From contig DEZK01000003.1 in the NCBI GenBank assembly GCA_002365175.1, positions 1-64,000 on the forward strand: DNA of 64,000 nt, given 5' to 3'. The stretch is from Raskinella chloraquaticus (SeqCode) (GTDB lineage Bacteria > Pseudomonadota > Alphaproteobacteria > Rhizobiales > UBA4765). The translations under genes and the position numbers were made by a program. Shown here in pieces: positions 42,224 to 50,495 of this stretch. The stretch's first letter is position 1; every line of letters starts with the position of its first letter. A model generated the notes under the pieces. The model ran no database searches. It saw only the letters and a list, made by a program, of their open reading frames with translations, and was not told the origin of the DNA.

Positions 42224-43287
42224 AGAACCCGCGCACCTTGCGAACGGTCACCGATCTGATCACGCACAACCTGGTCAAGCAGAGCCAGCAGGCGGGACTT
42301 GAAGAGGTGAGCGAGCGCTATCCGGTAGCCATCACCAGCCATCTCGCCAGTCTCCTCACCATCGCCAACAATCAGGCGCTGGCCCGCCAGTTCATTCCCG
42401 ACAGGGCCGAACTGAAAAGCGATGTGCTTGAACGCGCCGACCCGATTGCTGACCACAGATTTTCGCCTCTGCCTGGCCTCGTCCATCGCTATCCGGACCG
42501 TGTGCTGATCAAGCTCGTTCATGTCTGCCCGGTCTATTGTCGCTTTTGTTTTCGCCGCGAGATGGTGGGGCCGGACGGCGACGGGACGCTGAGCGACAGC
42601 GCCTTCGCCGCCATTCTCACCTACGTCAAAGCGCATCCTGCCATCTGGGAGGTGATCCTCACCGGTGGTGATCCGCTGATGCTGTCCGCACGCCGCATCG
42701 GCGAGGTGACGAAGGCGCTGGCGGCACTTCCACACGTCAAGGTCCTGCGCTGGCACACCCGCATGCCAATCGCCGATCCCGAGCGCATCACACCTGCGAT
42801 TGTTCGCGCCCTGAAATCACCCGGTATCGCCACCTGCATCGGCGTTCACGCCAACCACGCGAGTGAATTGACAGCCTCTGCGCGCGCTTCGCTCGCCCGT
42901 CTCGCCGAGGCCGGCATCGCGCTCGTGAGCCAGAGCGTGCTCCTCAAGGGCGTCAACGACAATGTCGAGACGCTTGAGGCGCTGATGCGTGCCTTCGTTG
43001 AATCAGGCGTCAAACCCTATTACCTGCATCACCCGGATCTGGCGCCGGGTACCAGCCATTTCCGCCTGTCGATTGCCCGCGGGCAGCGCTTGATGAGCGA
43101 GCTTCGCCGGCGCCTGTCGGGCCTTGCGATGCCGAGCTACGTCATTGATGTTCCAGACGGGGCGGGAAAAATACCCATCGGACCAAGTTACATCAAAGCC
43201 GCCGGCGGTTCATTTCACCTCACCACGCTTGGCGGCAAAAAGCGTGCCTACCCGCCGCGCCGCAACGCTTCAAGGACCTCAACATGA
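42220..43287 (+). CDS. epmB: EF-P beta-lysylation protein EpmB (lysine 2,3-aminomutase family)
   Basis: Radical SAM, PLP-dependent mutase that converts (S)-alpha-lysine to (R)-beta-lysine for EpmA. The 355-residue protein has the 4Fe-4S motif CxxxCxxC at Cys103, Cys107 and Cys110 (CPVYCRFCFR), the SAM-binding LTGGDPLML, and the PLP lysine in DVPDGAGKIPIGPSY near the C-terminus. Its ATG overlaps the epmA TGA (ATGA), and its own end overlaps the next gene in the same way, so at least three genes form one operon. Confidence 0.93.
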   Translation: MKNPRTLRTVTDLITHNLVKQSQQAGLEEVSERYPVAITSHLASLLTIANNQALARQFIPDRAELKSDVLERADPIADHRFSPLPGLVHRYPDRVLIKLVHVCPVYCRFCFRREMVGPDGDGTLSDSAFAAILTYVKAHPAIWEVILTGGDPLMLSARRIGEVTKALAALPHVKVLRWHTRMPIADPERITPAIVRALKSPGIATCIGVHANHASELTASARASLARLAEAGIALVSQSVLLKGVNDNVETLEALMRAFVESGVKPYYLHHPDLAPGTSHFRLSIARGQRLMSELRRRLSGLAMPSYVIDVPDGAGKIPIGPSYIKAAGGSFHLTTLGGKKRAYPPRRNASRTST

Positions 43288-44387
43288 GCGACATCGACAC
43301 CCGCTTCGCCCGCATGCTGCATGCCCGCTCCAAACCGGCGCAGGGTGAAGCCCTGCAACCGGCCATCGTGCCGGCCTCCGTCTATCATCAGGCGGGCGAC
43401 CCTTCAGGGCCCTATCAGTATGGCCGCTGGTCAAACCCGACGTGGACGGCACTGGAGGAAGCACTTGGCCATCTTGAGGACGCCGAGACGATCATTTTTC
43501 CCGCCGGGCTCGCTGCCGTCGCTTCTGTTTTCTATCCCCTGCTGCAGCCGGGCGATAAGGTACTTCTGCACGCTGACGGCTACGGCGCGACGCGCGGTCT
43601 GGCCGAAACCTATCTGAAGCCGCTTGGCATCACGTTTGACCTGACCGCGACCGGCATGGTGGGCGATCATGACCTTGCCGGCTACCGCATGATTTTCATC
43701 GAAACACCTTCCAATCCCGGTCTCGACATCTGCGATATAGCGGCGATTGCCGCCAAGGCCAGAGGCGCCGGCGCCCTGCTGGTGGCCGACAATACGACGA
43801 TGACACCCCTTGGCCAGCGCCCGCTCGATCTGGGCGCTGACATCACTCTGGCATCCGACACCAAGGCGCTCAACGGCCATTCCGACGTGCTGTTTGGCCA
43901 CGTCGCAACACGGGACGCCGCGCTCGCCGCCCGCATGCGCGACTGGCGCAAGATGGTGGGGATCATTCCCTCGCCCTTCGACACGTTTCTTGTCCATCGT
44001 GGCCTTGAAACACTGGAACTGCGCTTCACCCGCATGTGTGACAATGCCGAAAAACTGGCGCCCCGTCTGGCTGCCCATCCACGGTTGAAGAACGTTGTCT
44101 ATCCTGGTCTGCCAAGCCACCCGGCCCATAATCTGGCCGCCCGCCAGATGACGCGCTTTGGTTCGCTCATCGCCCTGACCTTTGCCGGTCGGGCCGAGGC
44201 TGAACGTTTCATGGAGGACTGCCCGCTCCTCCGTCAGGCAACCAGCTTTGGCGGCCTGCACACCTCGGCCGAGCGCCGCAGCCGCTGGGGCGACAAGGTC
44301 GCGGACGGTTTTGTCAGACTGTCGGTGGGGTGTGAACCGGTCGAGCCCCTGTGGCAGGCGATATCAGCCACCCTTGATACCATCTAG
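43284..44387 (+). CDS. Cystathionine beta-lyase/gamma-lyase-type PLP enzyme
   Basis: A 367-residue Cys/Met-metabolism PLP-dependent enzyme acting on cystathionine or related thioethers. The PLP lysine is in LASDTKALNGHSDVLFG near residue 195; MIFIETPSNPGLDI and VADNTTMTPL match the family. Which reaction it performs (beta-elimination, gamma-elimination or gamma-replacement) cannot be told from sequence alone. It overlaps epmB by four bases, an unexpected partner for EF-P modification genes; shared transcription may be the only link. Confidence 0.85.
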   Translation: MSDIDTRFARMLHARSKPAQGEALQPAIVPASVYHQAGDPSGPYQYGRWSNPTWTALEEALGHLEDAETIIFPAGLAAVASVFYPLLQPGDKVLLHADGYGATRGLAETYLKPLGITFDLTATGMVGDHDLAGYRMIFIETPSNPGLDICDIAAIAAKARGAGALLVADNTTMTPLGQRPLDLGADITLASDTKALNGHSDVLFGHVATRDAALAARMRDWRKMVGIIPSPFDTFLVHRGLETLELRFTRMCDNAEKLAPRLAAHPRLKNVVYPGLPSHPAHNLAARQMTRFGSLIALTFAGRAEAERFMEDCPLLRQATSFGGLHTSAERRSRWGDKVADGFVRLSVGCEPVEPLWQAISATLDTI

Positions 44388-44476
44388 CGCTCACCCGGCC
44401 GACACGTTAGCCTTTGTTCCTGAACGGTTGGCACCTGCCGGCCTCCCTGTCCGCCCGCAAAAATCGAAGAGTTCCC

Positions 44477-45646
44477 ATGCCCATCGTCAATCGTGTTTCC
44501 GCCTTCGCCGATGACATCGCCGCCTGGCGCCATGACTTTCATGAAAACCCGGAAATCCTCTACGAGGTTCATCGCACTGCTGCCATCGTCGCCGACAAAC
44601 TGAAGGCTTTCGGTGTCGACGAGGTGGTGACGGGCATCGGCAAGACCGGCGTTGTAGGCGTCATCAAGGGCCGGCAGTCTGGGTCGGGAAAGGTCATCGG
44701 CCTGCGCGCGGACATGGATGCTCTGCCGATCCAGGAAATTGTCGAGCGCCCCTACAAATCAAAAACACCCGGCAAGATGCATGCCTGCGGCCATGACGGC
44801 CACACCGCGATGCTGCTGGGCGCGGCGCGCTATCTGTCGGAAACCCGCAATTTCGACGGGACTGCCATCGTCATCTTCCAGCCGGCCGAAGAAGGCGGCG
44901 GCGGCGGCAAGGCGATGATCGAGGACGGTTTGATGACGCGCTGGAAGATCGACGAGGTCTACGGCATGCATAACATGCCAGGCGTGCCGGTCGGCACCTT
45001 CGCCATGCGCACCGGCCCGACAATGGCGGCAGCGGACCGCTTTGTGATCGATATCGAGGGGCGTGGCGGCCATGCGGCGATGCCAAACCAGACCATCGAC
45101 ACCATCATCGTTGCCATGACCATCGGTCAGGCCTTGCAGTCGATCGTTGCACGTAATGTCGATCCCGTGGAAAGCGCCGTCCTGTCGATCACCACCTTCC
45201 ATGCCGGCGATGCCTTCAACGTCATTCCGCAGACCGCCCGCATCACCGGCACCGTGCGCACGTTCAAGAAAGACGTGCAGGACCTGGTTGAAAAACGCAT
45301 GGGCGAAATCATCACCGGCATCGCCAGTTCCATGGGCGCCACGGCATCGCTTGACTATGAGCGCGGCTATCCGCCAACCGTGAATCACGCCGACCAGACA
45401 ACCTTCGCTGCCAAGGTCGCCATGGACGTTGTAGGCGCGGACAAGGTGACGACCGATCATCCGCCGCTGATGGGCGCGGAGGACTTCTCCTACATGCTGG
45501 AAGAGCGCCCCGGCGCCTATATCTTCGTGGGCAATGGCGATACGCCGGTCTGCCATCACCCGGCCTATGATTTCGACGACAACGCGGCGCTCTATGGCGC
45601 CAGCTTCTGGGCCCGGCTTGTCGAGATGGCACTGCCCGCCAGATAG
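44477..45646 (+). CDS. M20 family amidohydrolase (hippurate hydrolase/aminoacylase-like)
   Basis: A 389-residue dizinc peptidase-family hydrolase cleaving N-acyl amino acids. Metal ligands are visible in KMHACGHDGHTAMLLG near residue 100, the catalytic or ligand Glu pair in FQPAEEGGGGGKAM near 135, and the late HHPAYDFDD. The dimerisation domain lies between (DIEGRGGHAAMPNQTID). The natural substrate cannot be predicted. ATG at 44477 has GAAGAG upstream. It follows the PLP enzyme by 89 bp and may be cotranscribed. Confidence 0.88.
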   Translation: MPIVNRVSAFADDIAAWRHDFHENPEILYEVHRTAAIVADKLKAFGVDEVVTGIGKTGVVGVIKGRQSGSGKVIGLRADMDALPIQEIVERPYKSKTPGKMHACGHDGHTAMLLGAARYLSETRNFDGTAIVIFQPAEEGGGGGKAMIEDGLMTRWKIDEVYGMHNMPGVPVGTFAMRTGPTMAAADRFVIDIEGRGGHAAMPNQTIDTIIVAMTIGQALQSIVARNVDPVESAVLSITTFHAGDAFNVIPQTARITGTVRTFKKDVQDLVEKRMGEIITGIASSMGATASLDYERGYPPTVNHADQTTFAAKVAMDVVGADKVTTDHPPLMGAEDFSYMLEERPGAYIFVGNGDTPVCHHPAYDFDDNAALYGASFWARLVEMALPAR

Positions 45647-45652
45647 CTGGCG

Positions 45653-46768
45653 TCAGGCTGAACGGACCGCTTTGTCAGCCACCATGGCAGCAAGCGCAAG
45701 CGATGAGGTCAGGCCCGGGCTTTCAATGCCAAACAGCGACAGGATGCCCGGACAGCCATGGTCGTCCGGGCCGTCGATGATAAAATCCTGTGTCTGGTCG
45801 CGCGGGCCGATCTTGGCCCGGATGCCGGCATAGGCAGGCGCCAGCGCACCATCCTTGAGACCTGGCCAATAGCGACGTATTGCGGCATAGAAACGCTCGC
45901 CACGCCGCGCATCAACCGCATAATCCATCGCCTCGATCCATTCGACATCGGGGCCAAAACGCGCCTGCCCGCCCAGATCAAGCGTCAGATGGACCCCAAG
46001 CCCGCCAGGTTCCGGGATGGGATAGATTAGCCTTGAGAAGGGCGAGCGACCGGCGAGCGTGAAGTAGTTTCCCTTGGCCAGACTTTCCTGCGGAATGCGT
46101 GCTGACGGATATCCGTCGATACGTCGCGCCAAGGCGGGCGCGGCCAACCCCGCGCAGTTGATGAGGAGCCGACAGGTCATCTCGAACGGCTCGACGCCGC
46201 CGGTCCACAGGCGCACCCGCCCGCTTCCAGCAACGGCGCGCTCAAAAGAGGCTTTGAACACGACGCTCGCCCCATGTGCTTCCGCTTCGCCCTGGAGCAC
46301 CAGCATGTAGGCGTGACTGTCGATAATGCCTGTCGACGGCGATATGAGCGCCGCATGAGCGGTGAGCGCCGGCTCGCAGCGGCGCGCTTCCGGCCCATCG
46401 ATCATCACCAGATCATCAACGCCACAGGCCCGCGCATTGGCGCAGATGGCTTCAAGACGCGCCACTTGTTCAGCATTTGCTGCGACAATGAATTTGCCGA
46501 TGCGCCGATGGGCAATACCGTGTTGTGCGCAATAGGCGTAAAGCCGCTCTTTGCCCTCGACACAGGCGTGTGCCTTCAGGCTGCCCGGGGCGTAATAAAG
46601 CCCGGCATGGATCACCTCGCTGTTGCGTGAGGACTGATGCTCGCCGATGTGATCTTCGGCTTCCAGCACGATCACGTCGCGGCCAGCCAGGGCAAGCTCG
46701 CGTGCAACCGCGAGCCCGACGACCCCTGCCCCGATAATGACGACGTCCGTATCCGTCCCAGCTAACAT
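45653..46768 (-). CDS. lhgO: FAD-dependent L-2-hydroxyglutarate oxidase-like enzyme
   Basis: A 371-residue flavoenzyme of the DAO/LhgO family. The FAD-binding Rossmann motif is VVIIGAGVVGLAVAREL near residue 8, then the conserved HQSSRNSEVIHAGLYY box, IDSHAYMLVL, and a C-terminal GIRAKIGP followed by GIESPGLTSSLA. Members oxidise L-2-hydroxyglutarate to 2-oxoglutarate and pass electrons to quinone. The ATG at 46768 places the FAD motif at the N-terminus. It follows the exported hydrolase by 20 bp on the same strand. Confidence 0.85.
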   Translation of the reverse strand: MLAGTDTDVVIIGAGVVGLAVARELALAGRDVIVLEAEDHIGEHQSSRNSEVIHAGLYYAPGSLKAHACVEGKERLYAYCAQHGIAHRRIGKFIVAANAEQVARLEAICANARACGVDDLVMIDGPEARRCEPALTAHAALISPSTGIIDSHAYMLVLQGEAEAHGASVVFKASFERAVAGSGRVRLWTGGVEPFEMTCRLLINCAGLAAPALARRIDGYPSARIPQESLAKGNYFTLAGRSPFSRLIYPIPEPGGLGVHLTLDLGGQARFGPDVEWIEAMDYAVDARRGERFYAAIRRYWPGLKDGALAPAYAGIRAKIGPRDQTQDFIIDGPDDHGCPGILSLFGIESPGLTSSLALAAMVADKAVRSA

Positions 46769-46788
46769 GGACGGATGAGTAGAACGAT

Positions 46789-47550
46789 CTAGCGCACCGA
46801 GGCAAGGAAGCGGGTGAAACCTTCCCACACCTCGGCCTGGCCACCGCCATTCGCATCCTGACGCAGGGAGGACGCGCCGTGCGGAGCCCGCTTGGCCGCT
46901 AGCTGCGTCTTGGCACTTCCCGGTACGGCTTCAAGGATGGAGCGCGCTTCCGCAATCTCGCCGGAATCACTGGCTGAGGACACAAAGACCTGGACGCCCT
47001 GCAGCTTTTGGGCCGCACCCTTGACGCTTGCGCCCGCGCCGAAATATTCGCCCGGCGAAAAGGCAGCCAGCCCGGCAACCTTGCCCGGGTTCTGCGCAGC
47101 CAGCAAAAACACCAGCGAGGCCGAATAGCTGGAGCCGACGATGATCACCTTGCCGCCATGACCGCTGCTGGCAACCCAGGCGAGCGCTGCCTCAAGATCA
47201 GGCAAGGCCTGCAGGAAGCCGGCACTGCGCCCGAGTTCCTTCACCGTCTGATTGCCGGTACCAAAGGCAAATCCGCCTGAGCGCTGATCAATCGCCAGCG
47301 CGTTATATCCAAGTGCCACCAGACGCGGAGCGGTTGGCGCGTACTCGGCCGCGTTGGAGCCGGCCATATGAAACAACAGAACAACCGGTTTCGACTTGTC
47401 GCCTGTGCCGTAATAGGTGCCGAATACCTTCACCCCGTCCTTGGCTGTAAGCGTGACCGGCTGGGCGACAGCCGGCGAGGCAAAGCCGGTCATGAATAGC
47501 ATGAGGCAGAACACGAGAGATGACGATAACAGGTGACGACCGGAAATCAT
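46789..47550 (-). CDS. Exported dienelactone-hydrolase-like alpha/beta hydrolase
   Basis: A 253-residue protein with a signal peptide ending near GFASPAVAQ (about residue 30) and an alpha/beta hydrolase core: VVLLFHMAGSNAAEY near residue 60 and the nucleophile in VIIVGSSYSASLV near 140. A histidine in AAKRAPHGASSL is the candidate catalytic base. The fold is clear but the substrate is not. It probably precedes the lhgO-like gene in one transcript. Confidence 0.75.
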   Translation of the reverse strand: MISGRHLLSSSLVFCLMLFMTGFASPAVAQPVTLTAKDGVKVFGTYYGTGDKSKPVVLLFHMAGSNAAEYAPTAPRLVALGYNALAIDQRSGGFAFGTGNQTVKELGRSAGFLQALPDLEAALAWVASSGHGGKVIIVGSSYSASLVFLLAAQNPGKVAGLAAFSPGEYFGAGASVKGAAQKLQGVQVFVSSASDSGEIAEARSILEAVPGSAKTQLAAKRAPHGASSLRQDANGGGQAEVWEGFTRFLASVR

Positions 47551-47668
47551 GAGGTTCTCCGCTTGCAGACATCTAACCTACCATCGTGCAGGCAGCTGCC
47601 GATTCACTTCCACGTGACGGAACCAGCCTCAGCGCGCTGAGAGCAGACCCCTGTCGGACAGAGCAGCG

Positions 47669-49336
47669 CTACCGGGTGAAATGGATGAATTTCCACGGCG
47701 AGGTCTCGCTGTCACGCCTGAGCGCGACTTCGATGAGGGCCGGGCGATCAGCGCCAAGCGCTGCCTCAAGAACACCTTTCAACTCTGCCGGCGTTGTGAC
47801 CCGCCGCGCCATGACGCCAAACGCTTCGCCAAGCTTGACGAAATCGGGATTGGTGAGATCAGATCCCAGCACCCGCCCGCCATAACGCTCCTGCTGGTCA
47901 CGCCGCACATTGCCGTAGCTTGCGTTGTTGAAGACGATGGTGACGAGCCCGATGCCGTGATGCACGGCGGTCGCAAGCTCCTGGACGCCAAACATGAAGC
48001 CGCCATCGCCCGTGATCGACACCACGGCCTTGCGGGGATTGCCGATCTTGACGCCGAGCGCCGTCTGGAAGCCGTAACCGAGCGTTCCGGAAAAACCTGA
48101 GGAGATATAGGAGCGCGGTGCCAGAACGGGATATCCGAAATAGGACGTAAATCCCGTTTGGCACAACTCCTCCACCAGAATTCCGTCGCGCGGCATGACC
48201 TCCCGGATGACCTTGAGACAGGACATCTGCGGTTCGATCGCGGCGATATCCCTGGCAGCCTGCGCACGCGCCTGCGCCACGCGTTCTGTCGCATCACCTG
48301 CCTTCGACAATGGCAGCCGCGTCACCGCCTCATAGAGCGCCCGCGCGCCGTGCGCAGCATCAGCAACAATGCCGACATCCGCCTTCACCCGCACCATCTC
48401 GACCGGATCGATATCAATGCGGATCATCAAGCGGTCAAAGCGGTCAACAAGGCCGCTCATCCCCTGCCAGCGCATCAGCGGCATTTCGAGCCGCGTTCCG
48501 ATGCCGATCACCAGATCGCTTTTCTCCCACAGGAGCTTTGCCTGATAGCTTGACACACCAAGCGGATGGTCTTCGGCAACGATACCGCGCCCGCTGCGGA
48601 ATGCCGCAACCGGCGCGTCGATAGCTTCAGCGAGCGCCGTGATCGCCTCGCTCGCATGCTGGGCGCCGCTGCCAAGAAAAATGATCGGCCGTTTGGCGCC
48701 TGCAATCAATCTGGCGGCGCTGGCGATTAGATCGGGGTCGGGAGCCAAGGCGGCTTCGATCCCGGCAGCGCCAAGCCCTTGCACACTTTCCGTGCGCGCC
48801 ATCACATCCCACGCCATCTCCAGCGATACCGGCCCCGGACGCCTCTCGCGGAGCTGGCGAAACGCCCAGTTGACCTGGCGTGGCGCTTCGGCGCCGCGCT
48901 CGATCCGCGCTGCTGCCTTGGTGAAGGACCGAATGGTCGCCAGCTGATCCGGCAATTCATGGAGATGGCCGCGCCCGCGTCCGATGAAATCGGACGGTAT
49001 CTGCCCTGTCAGACACAGAACGGGCGCGCTGGCGCCAAGGGCCGTCGCGATCGCTGCCGAAGCATTGAGGACGCCCGGTCCCGGCACAACAGAAAAGACA
49101 CCGGGCCGCCCCGTCGAGCGCGCATACCCGAACGCCATGTAGGCACAGGCCTGCTCATGACGCGCACCAATGGTCTGAATGGTGTTGGACGCCTGATGCA
49201 GTGCGTCAAACAGCGGATACATCTGGACGCCGGGAAGGCCGAATACCGTGTCAACCCCGTTGGCCTTGAGGCTATCAACAATCGCTTCACCACCGCTCAT
49301 CAGGCGCGGCGTGTTGACTTTTTTGTTCATCGCCAT
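47669..49336 (-). CDS. Thiamine diphosphate-dependent enzyme (acetolactate synthase-like)
   Basis: A 555-residue protein with the three-domain architecture of the acetolactate synthase/oxalyl-CoA decarboxylase family. The catalytic Glu is in IGARHEQACAYMAFGYAR near residue 60, and the ThDP/Mg motif is GDGGFMFGVQEL through NNASYGNVRRDQ. It forms a single-subunit enzyme with no small regulatory subunit nearby, so a catabolic role in 2-oxo acid carboligation or decarboxylation is more likely than branched-chain amino acid synthesis. ATG at 49336 has GGGAG seven bases upstream. It is divergent from the hydroxyacid dehydrogenase. Confidence 0.85.
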   Translation of the reverse strand: MAMNKKVNTPRLMSGGEAIVDSLKANGVDTVFGLPGVQMYPLFDALHQASNTIQTIGARHEQACAYMAFGYARSTGRPGVFSVVPGPGVLNASAAIATALGASAPVLCLTGQIPSDFIGRGRGHLHELPDQLATIRSFTKAAARIERGAEAPRQVNWAFRQLRERRPGPVSLEMAWDVMARTESVQGLGAAGIEAALAPDPDLIASAARLIAGAKRPIIFLGSGAQHASEAITALAEAIDAPVAAFRSGRGIVAEDHPLGVSSYQAKLLWEKSDLVIGIGTRLEMPLMRWQGMSGLVDRFDRLMIRIDIDPVEMVRVKADVGIVADAAHGARALYEAVTRLPLSKAGDATERVAQARAQAARDIAAIEPQMSCLKVIREVMPRDGILVEELCQTGFTSYFGYPVLAPRSYISSGFSGTLGYGFQTALGVKIGNPRKAVVSITGDGGFMFGVQELATAVHHGIGLVTIVFNNASYGNVRRDQQERYGGRVLGSDLTNPDFVKLGEAFGVMARRVTTPAELKGVLEAALGADRPALIEVALRRDSETSPWKFIHFTR

Positions 49337-49436
49337 CTCAACTCCCACTTGCCGTGTTTGTGGTCGCGCGCAACAACTGCGAAGTCAATGCGGGGTTTTG
49401 CAGCCGTGCCATCCTGCCCCAACCGAGGACATGCCG

Positions 49437-50474
49437 ATGCCGCTGGTGCTCATTCTCGATCCGCCGCCGATGCCTCTGCCCGACCTTGAGGCGGCCGAAC
49501 TTGGCGCCGGTTTCGATATCGAACTGGTGCCGCTCAATGCGTCCCATCAGGTATCGACCGCGACCCTGGCGCGCGCTGATGCGATCATCAATTTCCGCGG
49601 CCGCCACAAGATCGGCGAGCGTGAGGTGAACGCCATGACGAAAGCGCAACTCCTCGTGCAGGCAGGCGTTGGTTACAATCATATCGACATCGACGCCTGC
49701 GCCCGGCGCGGCCTTGCAGTCTGCAACACACCTGACTACGGCACTATGGAAGTTGCCGACCATGCGCTGGCCCTGACGCTCAATCTGGTCCGTGGCATCA
49801 GCACCTATAATGCGCGGCTTTTGACCCGCGATGATGCGTGGTCGACCGATCAGCTGGCGATACGACCTGTTCGCCGCCTGCGCGACCTCACCTTTGGGGT
49901 TGTCGGGCTTGGCCGTATCGGCATTGCTGCGGCACAGCGCGCGCGCGCCTTTTCGCTTGATGTTGCCTTTTACGACCCTCATCTGCCGCCGGGTGTTGAA
50001 TTGTCGCTCGGGTTGCATCGCCACGACACACTCCGCGGCCTGCTGGCGGCGAGCGATATCGTCTCGCTCCACTGTCCGCTCACCACCGCAACGACGAAGC
50101 TGATTGATCACGCGGCGGTTGCCGCCATGAAACCGGACGCCGTGCTCATCAACACGGCGCGCGGACCAATCATCGATCTTGACGCGCTGGAAGCGGGCTT
50201 GCGCACGGACCGTATCGCTGCTGCCGGTCTTGACGTGCTGCCGGTCGAACCCATGGAGCGCAGCCATCCGCTCATCAAGGCGTGGACGGCGCGCGAGCCA
50301 TGGCTCGAGGGACGCCTGACAATCACCCCGCATGCCGCTTTCTATACGCCTCAGAGCCTTGACGACATGCGCCGGCTGTCAGCTCGCGCGGTAGCCGACC
50401 GTCTGTCACGGGGAAAACTGCGCAGCCTCGTCAATGGCGAGGAGTTGAGGCGCTACGGCTTTGGCGCCCCTTAA
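49437..50474 (+). CDS. D-isomer-specific 2-hydroxyacid dehydrogenase
   Basis: A 345-residue NAD(P)-dependent oxidoreductase interconverting a 2-oxo acid and a D-2-hydroxy acid. The nucleotide-binding motif is TFGVVGLGRIGIAAAQRA near residue 155. The catalytic Arg is in LINTARGPIIDLDAL, the Glu in VLPVEPMERSH and the His in TITPHAAFYT. The substrate is unresolved; phosphoglycerate and glyoxylate-type enzymes share this fold. The start at 49437 is preferred to the ATG at 49431 because GAGGA is then well spaced. About 100 bp separate it from the divergent ThDP enzyme. Confidence 0.87.
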   Translation: MPLVLILDPPPMPLPDLEAAELGAGFDIELVPLNASHQVSTATLARADAIINFRGRHKIGEREVNAMTKAQLLVQAGVGYNHIDIDACARRGLAVCNTPDYGTMEVADHALALTLNLVRGISTYNARLLTRDDAWSTDQLAIRPVRRLRDLTFGVVGLGRIGIAAAQRARAFSLDVAFYDPHLPPGVELSLGLHRHDTLRGLLAASDIVSLHCPLTTATTKLIDHAAVAAMKPDAVLINTARGPIIDLDALEAGLRTDRIAAAGLDVLPVEPMERSHPLIKAWTAREPWLEGRLTITPHAAFYTPQSLDDMRRLSARAVADRLSRGKLRSLVNGEELRRYGFGAP

Positions 50475-50495
50475 ACAGCACGACGGCAGACAACA

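Noticed and set aside
45638..45651. Small hairpin between the convergent amidohydrolase and lhgO-like genes
   Set aside because: The stem is only five bp and no T-run follows; too weak to call a terminator.
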